A stretch of DNA of 64,000 nucleotides, from contig CM024176.1 of the NCBI GenBank assembly GCA_013433145.1, forward strand, positions 1,734,349 through 1,798,348, written 5' to 3'. Shown piece after piece: positions 13,501 through 34,416 of the stretch. This DNA is from Ascaris suum. Its lineage: Eukaryota > Nematoda > Chromadorea > Rhabditida > Ascarididae. Both the position numbers and the translations under genes were made by a program. Position 1 is the first letter of the stretch, and each line of letters begins with the position of its first letter. Under the pieces are notes generated by a model. It searched no databases and was not told the DNA's origin. It saw only the letters and a program-made list of their open reading frames with translations.

Positions 13501-16500
13501 TATCGATTCCTAAATCTCTTTACCTGCTTAGATGTTCTGAGGTTGAAGAGGCAAGTGCAAATTTGCCGATTAAGTGTTCGAGGCCAAGACTTTCAGACTG
13601 AAGAATGTGGGAGTCTAGGCTGACGAATGTGTAGGATAGAGCATGAAGATGCATAAAGCGAGGAGCTGGAATCAATAGTAGATTGTATGTGATGATCTAG
13701 TACTATTGATGTATGGGATTAATCACAATACAAATGGAGGAAGCAATGTTTCCTCAAGGATGAATATAGCCATAGGAAATTCTCCAGAAGCGGGAAGCCA
13801 AGGAGACGATTTAAATAAATACCAAAAAGAAATTCCACAGGAAAACGCTCCGAGGCGGACTTGACGTTTACAAACAGTGAACTCTGCACCATATTTTAAT
13901 TTTTTAATTTAATTCAATATGTGTTGTAAAATATAATAATAGGTCTATGCAAATCGATGTAACCTCCTATCCATGTCTAAATTTTTTACTTCCTTTGAAC
14001 TACTCGAAATTATTACAAGTTTATCAGGTGTCAATGTTGCAATCATTTGCTTGATAGGTGTTTCTTATCAATAGTCTACTCTTTATTAGCAACGAAATGA
14101 ATTGAATATTATTCTTTGCTATAATCTAGCAAATAACGATATTTTCTAAAAAATTATTACTTCATAACAAATTCTTTACGCGTTCGAAATGGAAAAATGA
14201 TATGATTGATGTTGAAGAAAAATGTAAACGCTTCACGAAATGTGTTTTTTTATTATCACATCATGCCCACAAAAAAAAAAACCTCGAGATCGTTGCAAAA
14301 GCAATTTCGATCATCGCTACAACAAAAATCGTTATTCAAATTTTTTTCTCGAAATGAATTAATAGCAATAAAGAAATATTCCCCATTAACCTTATCAATG
14401 ATTATCCCTATAAATGCCATCTCATCGCGTTCAAATTTCCTCATTGATTAGCCATTTATCAGCGTGATTATAACATCACATTTTCAAATATTTTAAACTA
14501 CAGGAATATCGATTAGATAATTGATCGAATTGATCGAATTGTTGATAATTGATAAACCATTGATCGAATTTCGACTAAGATCTAAAGTTTTGATCGACTT
14601 TTACTCATCTAAATTCGATTTTGATTTTTTTTTTACTTTTTTTTTCAGTTGCAATCAAAATTCCATATTTATCAAAAATTTTTCAACGATAACCCATCGA
14701 GATTTTCGATAGCAATTGGAGTTACGATCGAAATCGCCTCTCATCGAATATTTTTAGTCGGCAAACGAACCAAAATTCTTGAAACTTATATGATTTTAAG
14801 TGGATTTCGATTATAAACGAAAATTTTCGATAGGCCGGCGACTATCACATTTTTTTTCATCAGAAATTGAAAAATAAATAGATATGCAAATTTCTTCCTC
14901 ATAGCTCTCTTTCGTTTGCACTCGAGATAATTTACTAAAATATTTTGAATTTTTAAAAACAATTAAAAATAGACATAATATCGTTGAAAAAAATATTACG
15001 ATAATTTTATTTTATGCAAAAGAGTGCTGCATGCAGAGGATCTTTAAAAAAAAATGAATGGATAGAAGAAAAAGGCAACGGAGAAATATAAATTTGCAAC
15101 CTATATCCCAAATGTAGTTCACGCCAATCAAATGAATCGATCATTGTAACGTTTATTTTCATCATATGACGATGTCATTGAAATTTATTTTTTGCATTTA
15201 AAATTAATCTTCCATATATTTTTCTATGCAATACGAATTTTTTGCAGGTTTTTTTTTTCATGGGTGGAAAATGTTTATTTTTTTTTCATATTCTTGCTTT
15301 GTTTTTATCTCATTCAGTTATATTAAACTCTTTATTATTTCTTATTAGTAGAGTTGATGAAATTTAATTGCATATATTGATGCGTAGAATTTTAAAATTC
15401 AACAATTTTTTCAACAATTTGCCATACTATTCTTTTAGTTTGTTTTATTTAATTTTCAATATTGTTTCACTACTAGAAATTAGTATCTTTTTTTCGAGGA
15501 TTTTTTTTTCAGAATTAGGTCAAAACACAAGTATCGCTTATCTGATATCATCGAAGGTATTTCTTTAGCCAATAACGGTAGAGATGGAAATATGCTACTG
15601 CGATTTTATTTGATTTTTAATTTCACTCGTAACTATTAAGTACCAATAATTTCATTTATTTCCTATTATCATTCACGTGAAAAACTTGTTTGGCTAATAT
15701 TTTTAGGAATACTGTTTGTATTATCAGCGTCAATTCACTTCAGTTAGTTCACGCTTGACAGCACATTCTTAGTGACGTTCTTCTTCATATTGAACGACAC
15801 ATTAGATTGATCGTTTTTCCATTTGCTGAACCATTGATTTGCCGTTCAATCAACAACTATTGAACATCCTTATTACAGCAACATAACGTTCTCTTGGTAA
15901 TCGAAAGCACTTTTAATGTACAGTTGTGGAAGTGAAGTCGCAACTTCATTCGAGCAAACGAAGATGAAATTATTCAGTTTAATGTCAAAATTGCTCATCT
16001 AGAAGAGAAGTTAGCTTAACCTCAGCTCAGAACTCGACCTAACAAAATAGGCAAGACTACTCAACACCAAGATAAGACTGCAAACTACTTCACAAGAAGA
16101 ACTACAGCGCGGAGTTCAAGAGATCGAACTTAAGAAAAATTAAGAACCTATACAAGAGCATCAATGCATAATGATCCCGTCTAGCAAATTAAAATGGCGG
16201 TAATGGGATCATTAAGGAATGCTCACGTGTCAGAATGCCTCTTTTCATTGGCTATATCAACGAAAACGTTGCAATTTCATGGCATTATGAGATTTCCTCT
16301 CCTGATTGCTCCTGAAATATTTCCAGAAAGATTTATGAGATGCTTTTCAGGTGCAACTTCTCGAAATTCATTGTAATCTTTGATTATTATTACTCGTTTC
16401 AACTGAAATTTTTTCGCAAATTTTCCCAAAAGATAGAAAATGCATGTCTCCATAAAACGCGCAATGCGACTTCCGGGTCATCTTGTATTCGTCAAATTCA

Positions 16501-17224
16501 AAAAAAAACCCATGATCGCATAGGCATAAAACAAGAATATCTATCACAGAAGTTTTCTTGAGGCATTTTTCTCCATATTTGTAATTATGAGCTAGCAATA
16601 TGCGATAAATGTTTGTAAGAGTCGACTCGATAAGAGAAAAATTTCAACGAAAATTCCATGCATTAAAATCAGGATGTTATTGCTGGAAAAACGCAACGTT
16701 GTTGATCGAGTACTTTGATATTCCAGAGAAAATAAGTGGGAAAATGCGCCAGAGAATTTGGCATATTAGGCGTTTTAGCATTTTATTAGTCACATCAATA
16801 AATTTTTGATTCATCAATACTCGTATAAAGGTTTCTTCGAGAGTGTTTTTTTTTTGGAGTTCCAAAGTTGTCTCCTTACTCTGGACTGGTTTCTCTTTGA
16901 CAATCCAATAACTCTACCAAAACATTGTCATTATGTAGCGTTGTGGTAGTCAGTCTAACGAAAACTGATGTATTCTGAGGTCCGGTGGGTGGAATATTTC
17001 AACCGGTTTCGAAACTAAGTTGGAGAGATGGTAGAGCCTTTTTAAACGATAAGAGGGTAAAGAGGAATAGGGGACGGATAGTGGAAAGCAGACTCAGAGC
17101 TCAATAATCTCGCTCGCTTCCCTTCTCCCACAACTTTAGACTGGTAAAAATGTCCAATGAAATTTTAACGCCGTGTTGTAACGCTCATAAAGTGGTTTTT
17201 TTTTTTTTTTTTTTGCGAATGTTT

Positions 17225-17235
17225 GCTTACTATAG
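17225..17235 (+). promoter_or_regulatory. Putative trans-splice acceptor of bestrophin
   Basis: GCTTACTATAG ends 25 bases before the bestrophin ATG at 17261, preceded by a long T run at about 17198-17214. No upstream exon is evident. The acceptor is a less typical TATAG, so this is moderate inference. Confidence 0.35.
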
Positions 17236-17260
17236 GCGATTAGTAGACGGCTATTGAACG

Positions 17261-25193
<7,933 letters not shown>

Positions 25194-25286
25194 TATTACT
25201 ATAGAAGAAGATGATCATCATACGTGATTGATCGGTGGCGCTTTCTATGTGTATCGTTTTTCATATCTATTTGTTGTTTCATTTGC

Positions 25287-25292
25287 AATAAA
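25287..25292 (+). terminator. Polyadenylation signal of bestrophin
   Basis: AATAAA 94 bases after the proposed stop at 25193 and 60 bases after the alternative stop at 25227. It supports the small terminal exon being part of the mRNA. An earlier AATAAA near 25005 is possible for a shorter transcript. Confidence 0.5.
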
Positions 25293-25783
25293 CAAGATAA
25301 ACCAGCAAAAAAGAAAAAAAAATTTGTCATGTTATTTGTGTTTATAACTAAATATGAAAAACATTATGCATGAATATTTCAATTTTTTTTTTTGAGAGAG
25401 AGAGAAAAACAATTCGGAAATTTATAAATTTTTGTATGTCATAGCTAGAGAAGTTTTTTCGTAATAGAAATTTTGACTATATACGAATTTAATCGCATTA
25501 TTTAATAATTGCGACAATATACCATTTTACTATCATCTAAACATAGATTTTCAAACGAATGAATAATTTAACAGCGAAATTGAAATGAAATGAATTTTAT
25601 TCAAATGGATTGCGCAAAAAAAAAAATTTTTTTTTTGCATACAACTGTTCATACAGCAAAACGAATACATTTATTTGAAGTGGCAATTCAATAAGTGAAT
25701 GATTCAATCGAATACTCATTTTTTGATATTCAAATGTAAACAAATGCTGTAAAGGAAAATATTATTTAGCGATGAATAATAAA

Positions 25784-28046
25784 TCAAATATGAATATGAA
25801 ATTCAACAAACCTTGCTTGAAGAAAATTACCTTCGAGTGGATTAAATGCAACTGGCTCACCAGACGCATAATGCGAATCAATCACCGTTTCAATTACACC
25901 TGGACATGAACGACCCATTTGCTGCCATCTTGTCGTATTGCACAAATTGTGGATCGCTTTAACACTCTTAGCCATAGAACATTTGCAAGCAATCGAAATT
26001 TGCGTATATATGTAACATTGAAGAAAATTTACATGCTTATTGACTTGAAGATTTTTTGTCTATTTTTTTTATTAATAATTTCAGTTCATATTAGTTCGTA
26101 CTATGTCGAATTAATGCAATATAGTTTACGCTTCCCATTAGACCGCCGCTTTTATGCAAATAAGATTGTGTAGCTTTTATTAACAAACGTTGCTTATAAG
26201 AACAACTGTTTGCACAATGAAAAACTTAAATTAGTGCTGATTCATGATAATTCTCTTGCTATCGCCTAAGAATGTTGACAAAAAAATTGCCGTCAAAAAA
26301 GGCATTCATCGAGGAATCCCTAGAAGCCCGAAGATCTCGATCTTTCTATATGATGGATGGAGCGAGGTTCAGCGGAAATATTCTTCAATTTCAAACGACT
26401 CAATCACTCTAATACTTTTGACGTGTGTTTTATTTTTTAATGGTTGAATCAAGGCGCTGAAACAGAGTTACTCAATTGATTGCTATAAATGAGGCAACAA
26501 ATTAAATGACGGCTCACCTTTTCGAATTCGCAATTTAACGAGGCCATCAAATGTTATAAAGCAGAGATAAGTGATCGTTCCAATTTGTGCAATTTCACCG
26601 ATTTGTAAATCTTCTCCATTTGATCGACACTCTCAAATATTACTTCCATAAAAATAATCAAAATTAGCGCTATGTTATTATTTATGTTCCCTATGTTTCA
26701 ATTCGAAATCCCTATTTAAACGCTTTAAAAAAAAATCGATTGGTTAGTTAATATACGTTACAATTATATTTTTGAATCGATCGATTTTTAAACAAATACA
26801 AAAAAAATGGAAAAATTTGAATATTCATTTATTTCCGAAATATGGCGTTCACTAATTGAAAGACTAATCTTGAGCTGTCTAGAACGAGTTATTAAATATA
26901 GATTTATCTAACGAAAATGAGTATTATATGAATATTAGATCGTTGAAATTTGCTATAATTTTTCGCTCTTATATAAATTTTTTTTTCATTCTAATATTCA
27001 AAAAAAAAAAAAAACTTTCACTCACATATATAAAATTTCACGAAAAAAAATTAACTAAATGAATATACGTTGAAAAAATAAAAACAATTTACTTAGCGCT
27101 TTAAATGAATATTTCGTTGGTTCTGCATCACATCGATATTTGAAATATTTATCGTTATATATTTCATGAGCGAATAATGGTGGACGATTCAATTTTATAA
27201 GTTTACCATTCGTATAATCACAACCTAAAATTTTAATGCAATTATTTCTAATTATTTTAATTTAGCCTAATTCAATTTCCATTAAAAAATTAATTATTTC
27301 ATTTCATTTAATGAGAAAATTTTTATAACAATTGAAAAAAAATTGTGTTGAATAATTTATAAAAAAGAATATTATAAAATTAAATTCAACTAAAATAAAA
27401 AATATTTTAAAATATTTTTTTGAAATATGAAATAAGGCTACCATTTTTAAAATTTCATTTCATTTCAAATATCAGTTCTTTTAATTAAGTAATTTACATC
27501 TTTTTTAATTTTATTTTTACACATTACAATAGAATATTTTTTGACACATTATAAAACAATATGGGAATTAATTGAAGATTGATTAAATGATCAGTGATAT
27601 GTGCTGTTTATTAAATAAATTCGTCTTTGTTCTTCAATGAAACGGTTAAAATTGAAAAAATTAAATGGATATTCATTAAAAAAAAAATTTCCATTTGAAT
27701 CATTCAATATTATCGAAAAAAATTGAAATTTTTTCGTTAATTAAAAAAAAGAATTTCACATTGAAATCGATTGTTGAAGAATTCAGATAGTATTTACGGG
27801 GATTCTATAAGACTCTAAAGTGTTCAGAAAAAAAAAAAAGAGCTCAAAAACAAACAATTAAAATATACCAATAGGATTGAGTTCCTTGCGTGTTGCATTA
27901 AATAATCTACACCAATATACAATCCAATGTAGAACGTGTAACGATTCGGATTTACATCTTATTGCATCGATATATGGTTCTATAGCGCTCTCATTAAATG
28001 GAGCCGACAGATGCACTAGGAAGACAAGCAAAGAGCTGGGATGCAT
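25784..28046 (-). CDS. Predicted secreted cysteine-rich protein, MIG-18/fibronectin-type-I-like (tentative)
   Basis: Four exons join in phase: 27869-28046, 27093-27224, 26518-26631 and about 25831-26043. The start MHPSSLLVFLVHLSA is a good signal peptide and lies 8 bases after TTCCAG, a likely trans-splice acceptor. The mature protein has regularly spaced cysteines in blocks such as NPIGCDYTNGKLIKL, FKYRC, KCRSNGEDLQIGE and TYLC, then NLCNTTRWQQMGRSCPG. This spacing recalls nematode secreted MIG-18-type fibronectin-I-like repeats, though I could not align it. The 5' boundary of the fourth exon is uncertain; only an acceptor at 26044 keeps the frame open. The end is also unsettled: reading on gives FVEFHIHI and a stop at 25784, while splicing at 25830 to 25746 gives a stop at 25730. 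It converges tail to tail with bestrophin. Confidence 0.5.
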
Positions 28047-28054
28047 TTGAATTT

Positions 28055-28062
28055 CTGGAAAT
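28055..28062 (-). promoter_or_regulatory. Putative trans-splice acceptor of the secreted protein gene
   Basis: The minus strand reads ATTTCCAG immediately before a leader of 8 bases and the ATG at 28046. The very short leader and following signal peptide argue that this is the true 5' end rather than an internal exon, though both readings are open. Confidence 0.4.
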
Positions 28063-29647
28063 TGTTAGGAAATATTTTAAGTTATTTTTTGAAAATATGG
28101 AAAATTTTGAGATTTGATAGAACGAAAGAAATAATTTGTTATTTGGTTGTTTATAGATGTGATAATAAAACATTGCATTATATTGTTCACTTTTTATACC
28201 AATCGATTTTTATTCACTAAAAAAATTTTTATTTCTATTTTATTTTCACTCATATACGGGAATTTTATTTTTTATTTTCGGGTTTCACTTATACTCATAA
28301 CCGGATTTCATTCATATCCGGAAAAAAAAATTCAAGAAAAATGAGATCCTGATTGTAAATTGTTGAGTTAATCTCCTACGTGAGAGAATTTACGTGCGAG
28401 GTGTACAATAGATAGTTAATAGTTAAGTAAAAATATTAAAAAAATAACAAAAATTTCTTTCAAAAAAACTCGCTAAAGAAACTATTGAAATTTGCAGTTT
28501 TTTTTTGGTCGCGTAAATAAAACAAAAGAATTCTATGAGATGAAATAATTCGTATTGCGATTTGGACTATTGATATTTTCATCGAACTTATCTCAAAAAA
28601 TTTCAATTTCATTTCTATTGAGTGTTTCAATGAATTCAAAATAATACAATTGAATAACAATAAAATCACACCCGAATAGAAAGAAAGCGTTTAACAATAG
28701 TGGGATATGCTATTTATATAGGTCGACAATCACATTTTTCGCAGATAAGAGATTTACGAAAAGTTGTTCATTTCAAATCACAGCTACTGATCATTGCAAC
28801 TGATATTGTGCCAAATCTATGTCAATCGTGCGTTTCATATAGGCATTACTCATGATATTTGATGATAGATACCTCTGCAAAGGCCACAAAACGAATATTT
28901 TAGCGTCAATAAACACAATTGCCTTGACAGTAATGTTGGGTGGATTTAATTTCTTAGAAAGTCATTCATTATGCTATGGATGATATTATAGCTCAGAACT
29001 GATAACAAATATTGGAAACAACTAGGAAAGCAAATTCTCGGTTAGACATATATAGGTTTTGCATGAGAAGCATGCCAATTTCAGTGCTGTTTAGTGCCTT
29101 TATAGCATTGATAGTAGTCTTGAGTGAGGGAGTGTGTTAAAAATTTAGTTAAAAATAGTAGTCTTGAGTGAGTTAAAAATTTCACTTATGAGAACAATGG
29201 AATAAAATGAACGAGTATCAAATGAACTAGTATCATTACTATATAATAGTTAATAAAAATATGCAAAAGAATCCCTTCAGATATGGATTATTATTCTCAT
29301 GTATGCATATGCGCAATACAAATAAATTGTACTAATTTGTTTAGTCGGTATCACTTCCGATATTATTGCATCTTTCCTCAAAACCATTTTCGTCTATGCA
29401 AATCACCATTTTTATTACCTATTAGTATAATTTAATTTTTTATCACTTTTGATAAATAAACGGCAATAAGATAACATAAACAATTCTGAAGTTTAAATTA
29501 CGTTTTTTTTTTTTTTGGAAATTCCACTTCTCATAAATATTCATGAAAAATTTTCCACAAATATCTTTCTTTGCATATGATCATCTCATAGTTACATTGG
29601 GATTGCTTCACTTCTATGGGAAAACGCAATCAACGAAGTATATGAAG

Positions 29648-29730
29648 AGAGAGAGAGAGAGAGAGAGGGGGGGGAGAGAGAGAGATAGAGAGAGGAGAGA
29701 GAGAGGGAGAGAGAGAGAGAAGAGAGAGAG
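29648..29730. repeat. GA-rich microsatellite
   Basis: An imperfect (GA)n array interrupted by a G7 run and GAGG variants. It produces an Arg-Glu-rich open frame on the plus strand that I do not regard as a protein. Confidence 0.95.
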
Positions 29731-30370
29731 AAATGATTCTTTGCTCTGTTTTATTCGTTAATGTTTTATGTACCACTAAAATAATCGTTGTATGCACTCG
29801 GCATTCCAATTCGAGTATAACGTCGCTAGTCGTCCGAATTCTTCACTTGATTTTTGATCTCTTACATTGTAAATACAAACCTATTTAAGCGTTCGTTATT
29901 TCCATGAAAGAATGCTGCTTAAAAATAAAAAAATTTATTTTTGAATTTGAATATAGGATGAAACTATACGCAGCTCTTTTTAAAAAAAGCTTTCTATTTA
30001 TTACCTACTACCAAAAGTTTATCATATTTTCTGATATATAATTATTATCGCCTTACTAAATCATAACTTTATCGTTGAAAATATTTTGATCATTAGAAAA
30101 TCTTCAATTGAAATTTTTGAAAAACTTAGAGCCTATTTTTGGCAATTTAATTGAAAATTTCCATTCATTATGCGTAAGCATTAAATAGGAAGCTTTAAAG
30201 AGTCACTAAAATAGCATTACAATTTGCAATCATATAAACTTATTTAAATAAATATTGGGAATGTTTTTTTTACGCTTTAATATTATCGATACAATAATAT
30301 TGCATATTCATTTAATGCACGTTTTCTTAAATTGGAAGAATGTCGGTTCACCTGAAATGTTCCCCTCCCT

Positions 30371-30388
30371 CCCCCCCCCCCCCCCCCC
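30371..30388. repeat. C18 homopolymer
   Basis: Eighteen cytosines preceded by shorter C runs, in A+T-rich spacer. It is one of seven long G/C runs in this window. Confidence 0.95.
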
Positions 30389-30538
30389 TGCTACCTCGAT
30401 TTCCATTCTCTGCATACGTCTGCTTTCTTTCATTATAAAACTCGAAAAAGCGTTTATTCCTATAGGATAGGAAATTATTTACTTTGGCAAAAGTTTACCT
30501 TTCAGTAATATCCAAAAATATCAAAAAAATTACCTTAC

Positions 30539-30580
30539 CAGTAATCTCCTTCCATTTCAACTATTCTCTTGTAAATTTCT
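30539..30580 (-). other. Possible 42-bp coding exon, minus strand
   Basis: The minus strand reads a TTTTTAG acceptor, then 42 open bases encoding EIYKRIVEMEGDYW, then a GTAAGG donor. It starts with one base and ends with two bases of a codon. That start phase fits the proposed exon at 31121-31323, whose donor leaves two bases, giving a joined reading QREIYKRIV. Onward exons were not found. It could be chance or part of an unrecognised gene upstream of the secreted-protein gene. Confidence 0.25.
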
Positions 30581-31041
30581 CTAAAAATTCATAATCCTAA
30601 ACGTTTGTATAGAAAATAAAATTGTATTATACGGTTGAAATTACTAGTATCATTCATAACTATAGGTATTTTCTTGTTACGTTTTTGTAGTTTTCATTCC
30701 TATCAAATAACTATGCGAATTTACATTCAAAAATGAACACCTTTCGAATGCATTGATCATTAGAGTAAAGCCATATCCTAGTCTTTCGTTTGATATGTTC
30801 AACGCAAAAAAAAAGTTGTTGTCAAAAAATTTTACCTAACTTAAAGATTGAATTTTTTTTTAAAATGGAATTTCAATTTGCAACCTTATTGTATTATTAT
30901 ATTCTCTGAGAAGAGCGTCATTACAATAAACAACATTTATAAGCACATATAATCGTTGAGGTGAATAAATTCGCATGCGTAAAATCAGCTTGTCTTACGT
31001 CTTTTTCAGCAGATTGCACAACTTGCAATACTTAAGTGAAA

Positions 31042-31089
31042 GTTCATCGATTTCTGGATATTATAGTTCATGGATTTCTGGATATTATA
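31042..31089. repeat. 24-bp tandem duplication
   Basis: Two adjacent copies (31042-31065 and 31066-31089) differ at a single base and share GATTTCTGGATATTATA. On the plus strand they give a repeated ISGYY word in a short open frame. Confidence 0.9.
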
Positions 31090-31120
31090 CTCATTGTTGT
31101 GTTTCGATTCAAAAAATTAC

Positions 31121-31323
31121 CTTTGAAATGTTGCATTGTTTGAAAATTGCATTGCAAAATTTGACGGATGCAAATTGCAAACTAGATCGATATTTTCTCG
31201 GCTTTCTATTGATTTAACCGGTGGATAGTCGTTGGGTAAATTCAAACAAAAAATGATACAAATTGCAACTCGGTAAACCGTCAGATGGTACAAACCATTA
31301 AAATGTAGTCCAAAAATGGTCAT
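31121..31323 (-). other. Possible coding exon, minus strand
   Basis: The minus strand is open from an ATG at 31323 to a good AAG-GTAATTTT donor at 31120. The second half reads LPNDYPPVKSIESRENIDLV followed by CNLHPSNFAMQF and NNATFQR. No confident acceptor was found; the exon might begin anywhere after a TAG near 31182. The family is unrecognised. Its phase agrees with the 42-bp candidate at 30539-30580. Confidence 0.25.
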
Positions 31324-31754
31324 GTGAACGGCATATGGTCAAAAGATCAGTGTCCAAAGTCAACATTAAACAACAGACCGGTTCATGGAGTTGAATTTCA
31401 TAGTTTGCAGTAATCGTGCACTTTGTAATATCGGGAAACGCGACATTTTGATTCGGCACTAGTCAACTTGCAAGCAGCGAGACGTTCGTTTAATCTAGAT
31501 ACCTCGATTGTAGTTTTTTTTTAAATAGTAATATCTTGGTGATTGTAAACGATAAACAAATGAAGAAATATGCAAAGAAGTCGGCACGATTTGCGCTTTT
31601 TGCATTCCACTTACATCACCGACCGCTTTCACAAATTACCAATAAATAATGAAATATGCAAAATGTGGAATTCGGTTTTTTGCTTGATCGGATTAGTGGT
31701 ATAAAAATCTCTTAAAAAATCGATTTTTTATGCGTCACTGATATAACCTCAAAC

Positions 31755-31973
31755 CTCCATTTCTAGACTATATGCAAATATCTTCATAGCTTTAAATGCC
31801 CAATGGCACGGGAAGTCATCCTGTATGCAAATTATACCCATCAAGTGTTGTAACCTGTCTTCTATGGTTCTCAAGCTAAGACTTTCAGACAAACTGGTAG
31901 ACATATACGCAGACATGACACTATCATATTGCGTTTTGCAAATGCAAGTATATAAAAACTCATAAAAACGCAT
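31755..31973 (-). other. Possible coding exon, minus strand
   Basis: The minus strand is open for about 73 codons from an ATG at 31973 to a GAG-GTTTGA donor at 31754. It contains RTIEDRLQHLMGIICIQDD followed by FPCHWAFKAMKIFAYSLEME. The composition is less A+T-rich than its flanks. No family was recognised and no upstream partner exon found. It may belong with the two weak exon candidates downstream. Confidence 0.25.
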
Positions 31974-32910
31974 ATATTATTTAGTGTTCTTGATCGGTTT
32001 CTTCCAAAAATTATTTCCTTGAAAATATTTTCCCAAAAACTTTACGTTTTTCTTGGAAATTTCCTGAAAAAAATCAAAAAATATTAAAAGCAACATTTTC
32101 TCATGCGGTAATTTTTCTTACAATCACTTTATCTCTTAATTATGTTATATTTCCGTTCTTGTTTACATAGTGTAAAGATAAAAGAAAAAGTGATAGTGAT
32201 ATTTTCCTCGATTTTACAGCTATCACTCGTTATCACTCGTCGGAGAGTAATTCTGTTGATAAGTTTGTGATGAAAACAATATGTTTATTGCTGCATATAT
32301 AACATCTCTCAAAATATAATCTTTAATTCTTTGTAAATTTCACTCGCAAAAGTATTATATTTCAATTTCTTATTTATAGATCCACTTTTCAGGAATTTTC
32401 CCAGAAATATGCCTCAAAACTTATGAGATGCTTCTTTTTTTTTTTTTTCGTGGGAGAGCTCTACCGCTGGAGACTTCACTATCCTATTATTTCACTAATA
32501 GTTCAACATTATTTCGTTGCTAAAAGTGTTCGAGTCTTTTTCGATGCACACAGAAAATTCCCTGAGGGAATGGTAATTTCCCCACGGGGAAGAGAGTTTG
32601 AGCACAAATAACCGCCTCAATAAAGATCAACGTATTTTCGACGTGAGCTACAATAACGAGAAATTATAGTCAACAATCACCAATACAATGCACATATCTG
32701 TAGTGATTTGATGATACCAATTCTTGTTAAATTTTCGCTCTCAATATAGAGATAATCGGAAAACTTTTACCTTTAAGCATATAATATACCCATATTAGTC
32801 ATTGCAATTTATTAGAATCATATTTGAATTTATTAATGTGCAGCTGCTGAGAAAATCTTTTATTGCAATATTCGTTATATTTCTTTAAAGAAATGCTGGG
32901 GAGGGGGGAA

Positions 32911-32923
32911 GGGGGGGGGGGGG
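32911..32923. repeat. G13 homopolymer with flanking G runs
   Basis: G13 preceded by G4 and G6 runs and followed by GGG AGGGAG, all within 32898-32935. At least four G-runs lie on the plus strand, so the segment could form a G-quadruplex. Confidence 0.95.
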
Positions 32924-33710
32924 AGGGAGTGGGAGCTGATAGATGATGAGCGTTGTTTTCAACAAGAGTCATCAACTTCTTCAAATGCTCTAGAGCGATT
33001 TTTGATCACAGGATCTTTCCTTCAAAGGAGTTCATACCACTCGAGGAAATATGCTAGCATATGATAAATTATTTTTGGTATATATATATGGCAAAAAACG
33101 GTATATGGCAAATGTAATATAATTAACTATGGTAAATTTATTGAAGAATATGGTAAAAATTAATTGAAATTTTTTAGAGCGAAAAAACTTTCGAAGCGTT
33201 CGGGAAGATTTTTTTGATCGATTGCTGAAACGAGAATCATAGCGATCATTTATTGTTGTTCACGAATGACCTCTAAAGGTGCATCAATCCGACAATAAAA
33301 AAAAAAAGTGCAATAATATCTAACGAGGGTCTATTTGCAAATACATCCACATTGATACAACTCTACAGAAATATTCGAACGTGAATTTTATCGTTTTCTG
33401 AGTAATTCATTTGGGCGAAAATTAATATTATGGTGTTTTTTTTTTTAAATTTAGACGCTGGTATAAAAATTGAAATTTTATGCGCACTATTTTATTTTCT
33501 GATTTCCGTTATTGCTCATTTTAGAATAGAATGTTTCCTATAGGTAGAATGATGCTAGAATAATTGGAATGCACAGACATCAGTATAATGCATGAAGCCT
33601 CGAGAGTGGGAAAGGAGTGCAGATGTCTATTCCCATGCAACTATAGGTGATTTTAAAGAACTGTATTTTTTCTTTAAATTTTTGCAACGGAATTAACTTT
33701 TCTTGTTATT

Positions 33711-34091
<381 letters not shown>

Positions 34092-34362
34092 TGATCGGCG
34101 AACACATTTGTTCGCTTTAAAGGTGCCTTCCTATATATTGATCAGTTATTGCCTGACATTAGTGTTGTACAGCTTACTATTTCGTTTTCATTACTAAACA
34201 TCGAAATTATTATAAAACTTAGTTACTCCTACCATATTATGCATTTACAATCTTATTCTCGCTAAAATTAGTTTCGATGTCTTTTTTTTTTACCATATGC
34301 TGCAGCATAACATGCCATTATCGTAAATATGTTCAATTATTTATGTATCAACGAGTAGATTA

Positions 34363-34373
34363 TTTAATTTCAG
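34363..34373 (+). promoter_or_regulatory. Putative trans-splice acceptor of the carrier gene
   Basis: TTTAATTTCAG ends at 34373, 43 bases before the ATG at 34417. It is a textbook nematode acceptor with no coding exon before it. The 43-base leader is open in the same frame, so a longer N-terminus cannot be excluded. The ATG chosen aligns with the start of SLC25A45-type proteins. Confidence 0.5.
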
Positions 34374-34416
34374 CGCCGATTTTATCAATCGATATCTCCC
34401 ACCATTGGTGTCTTCT

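Larger units (their letters stand above)
9556..17234. other. Divergent spacer between SRP68 and bestrophin
   Basis: About 7.7 kb between SRP68 (minus) and bestrophin (plus). It is mostly very A+T-rich with many T and A runs of 8 to 20 bases. It holds an AAAT-type repeat (10511-10594), a GC-richer patch of open frames (10085-10450) and a milder GC-richer patch (13520-13880) in which I see no convincing coding frame. Promoters for both genes should lie here, but I recognise no specific factor sites. Nothing resembling tRNA, rRNA or spliced-leader RNA was seen. Confidence 0.6.

Noticed and set aside
14206..14712. Adjacent plus-strand open frames in the divergent spacer
   Set aside because: Composition is Lys/Phe/Ile/Ser from A and T runs, with no family signal or exon structure.
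26071..26084. Plus-strand TTATTAATAATTTCAG, a good acceptor
   Set aside because: It lies in the intron next to exon 4 of the minus-strand secreted gene and opens no recognisable plus-strand coding exon.
29543..29761. Plus-strand frame rich in Arg and Glu
   Set aside because: It comes from a GA microsatellite and has no splice or domain support.
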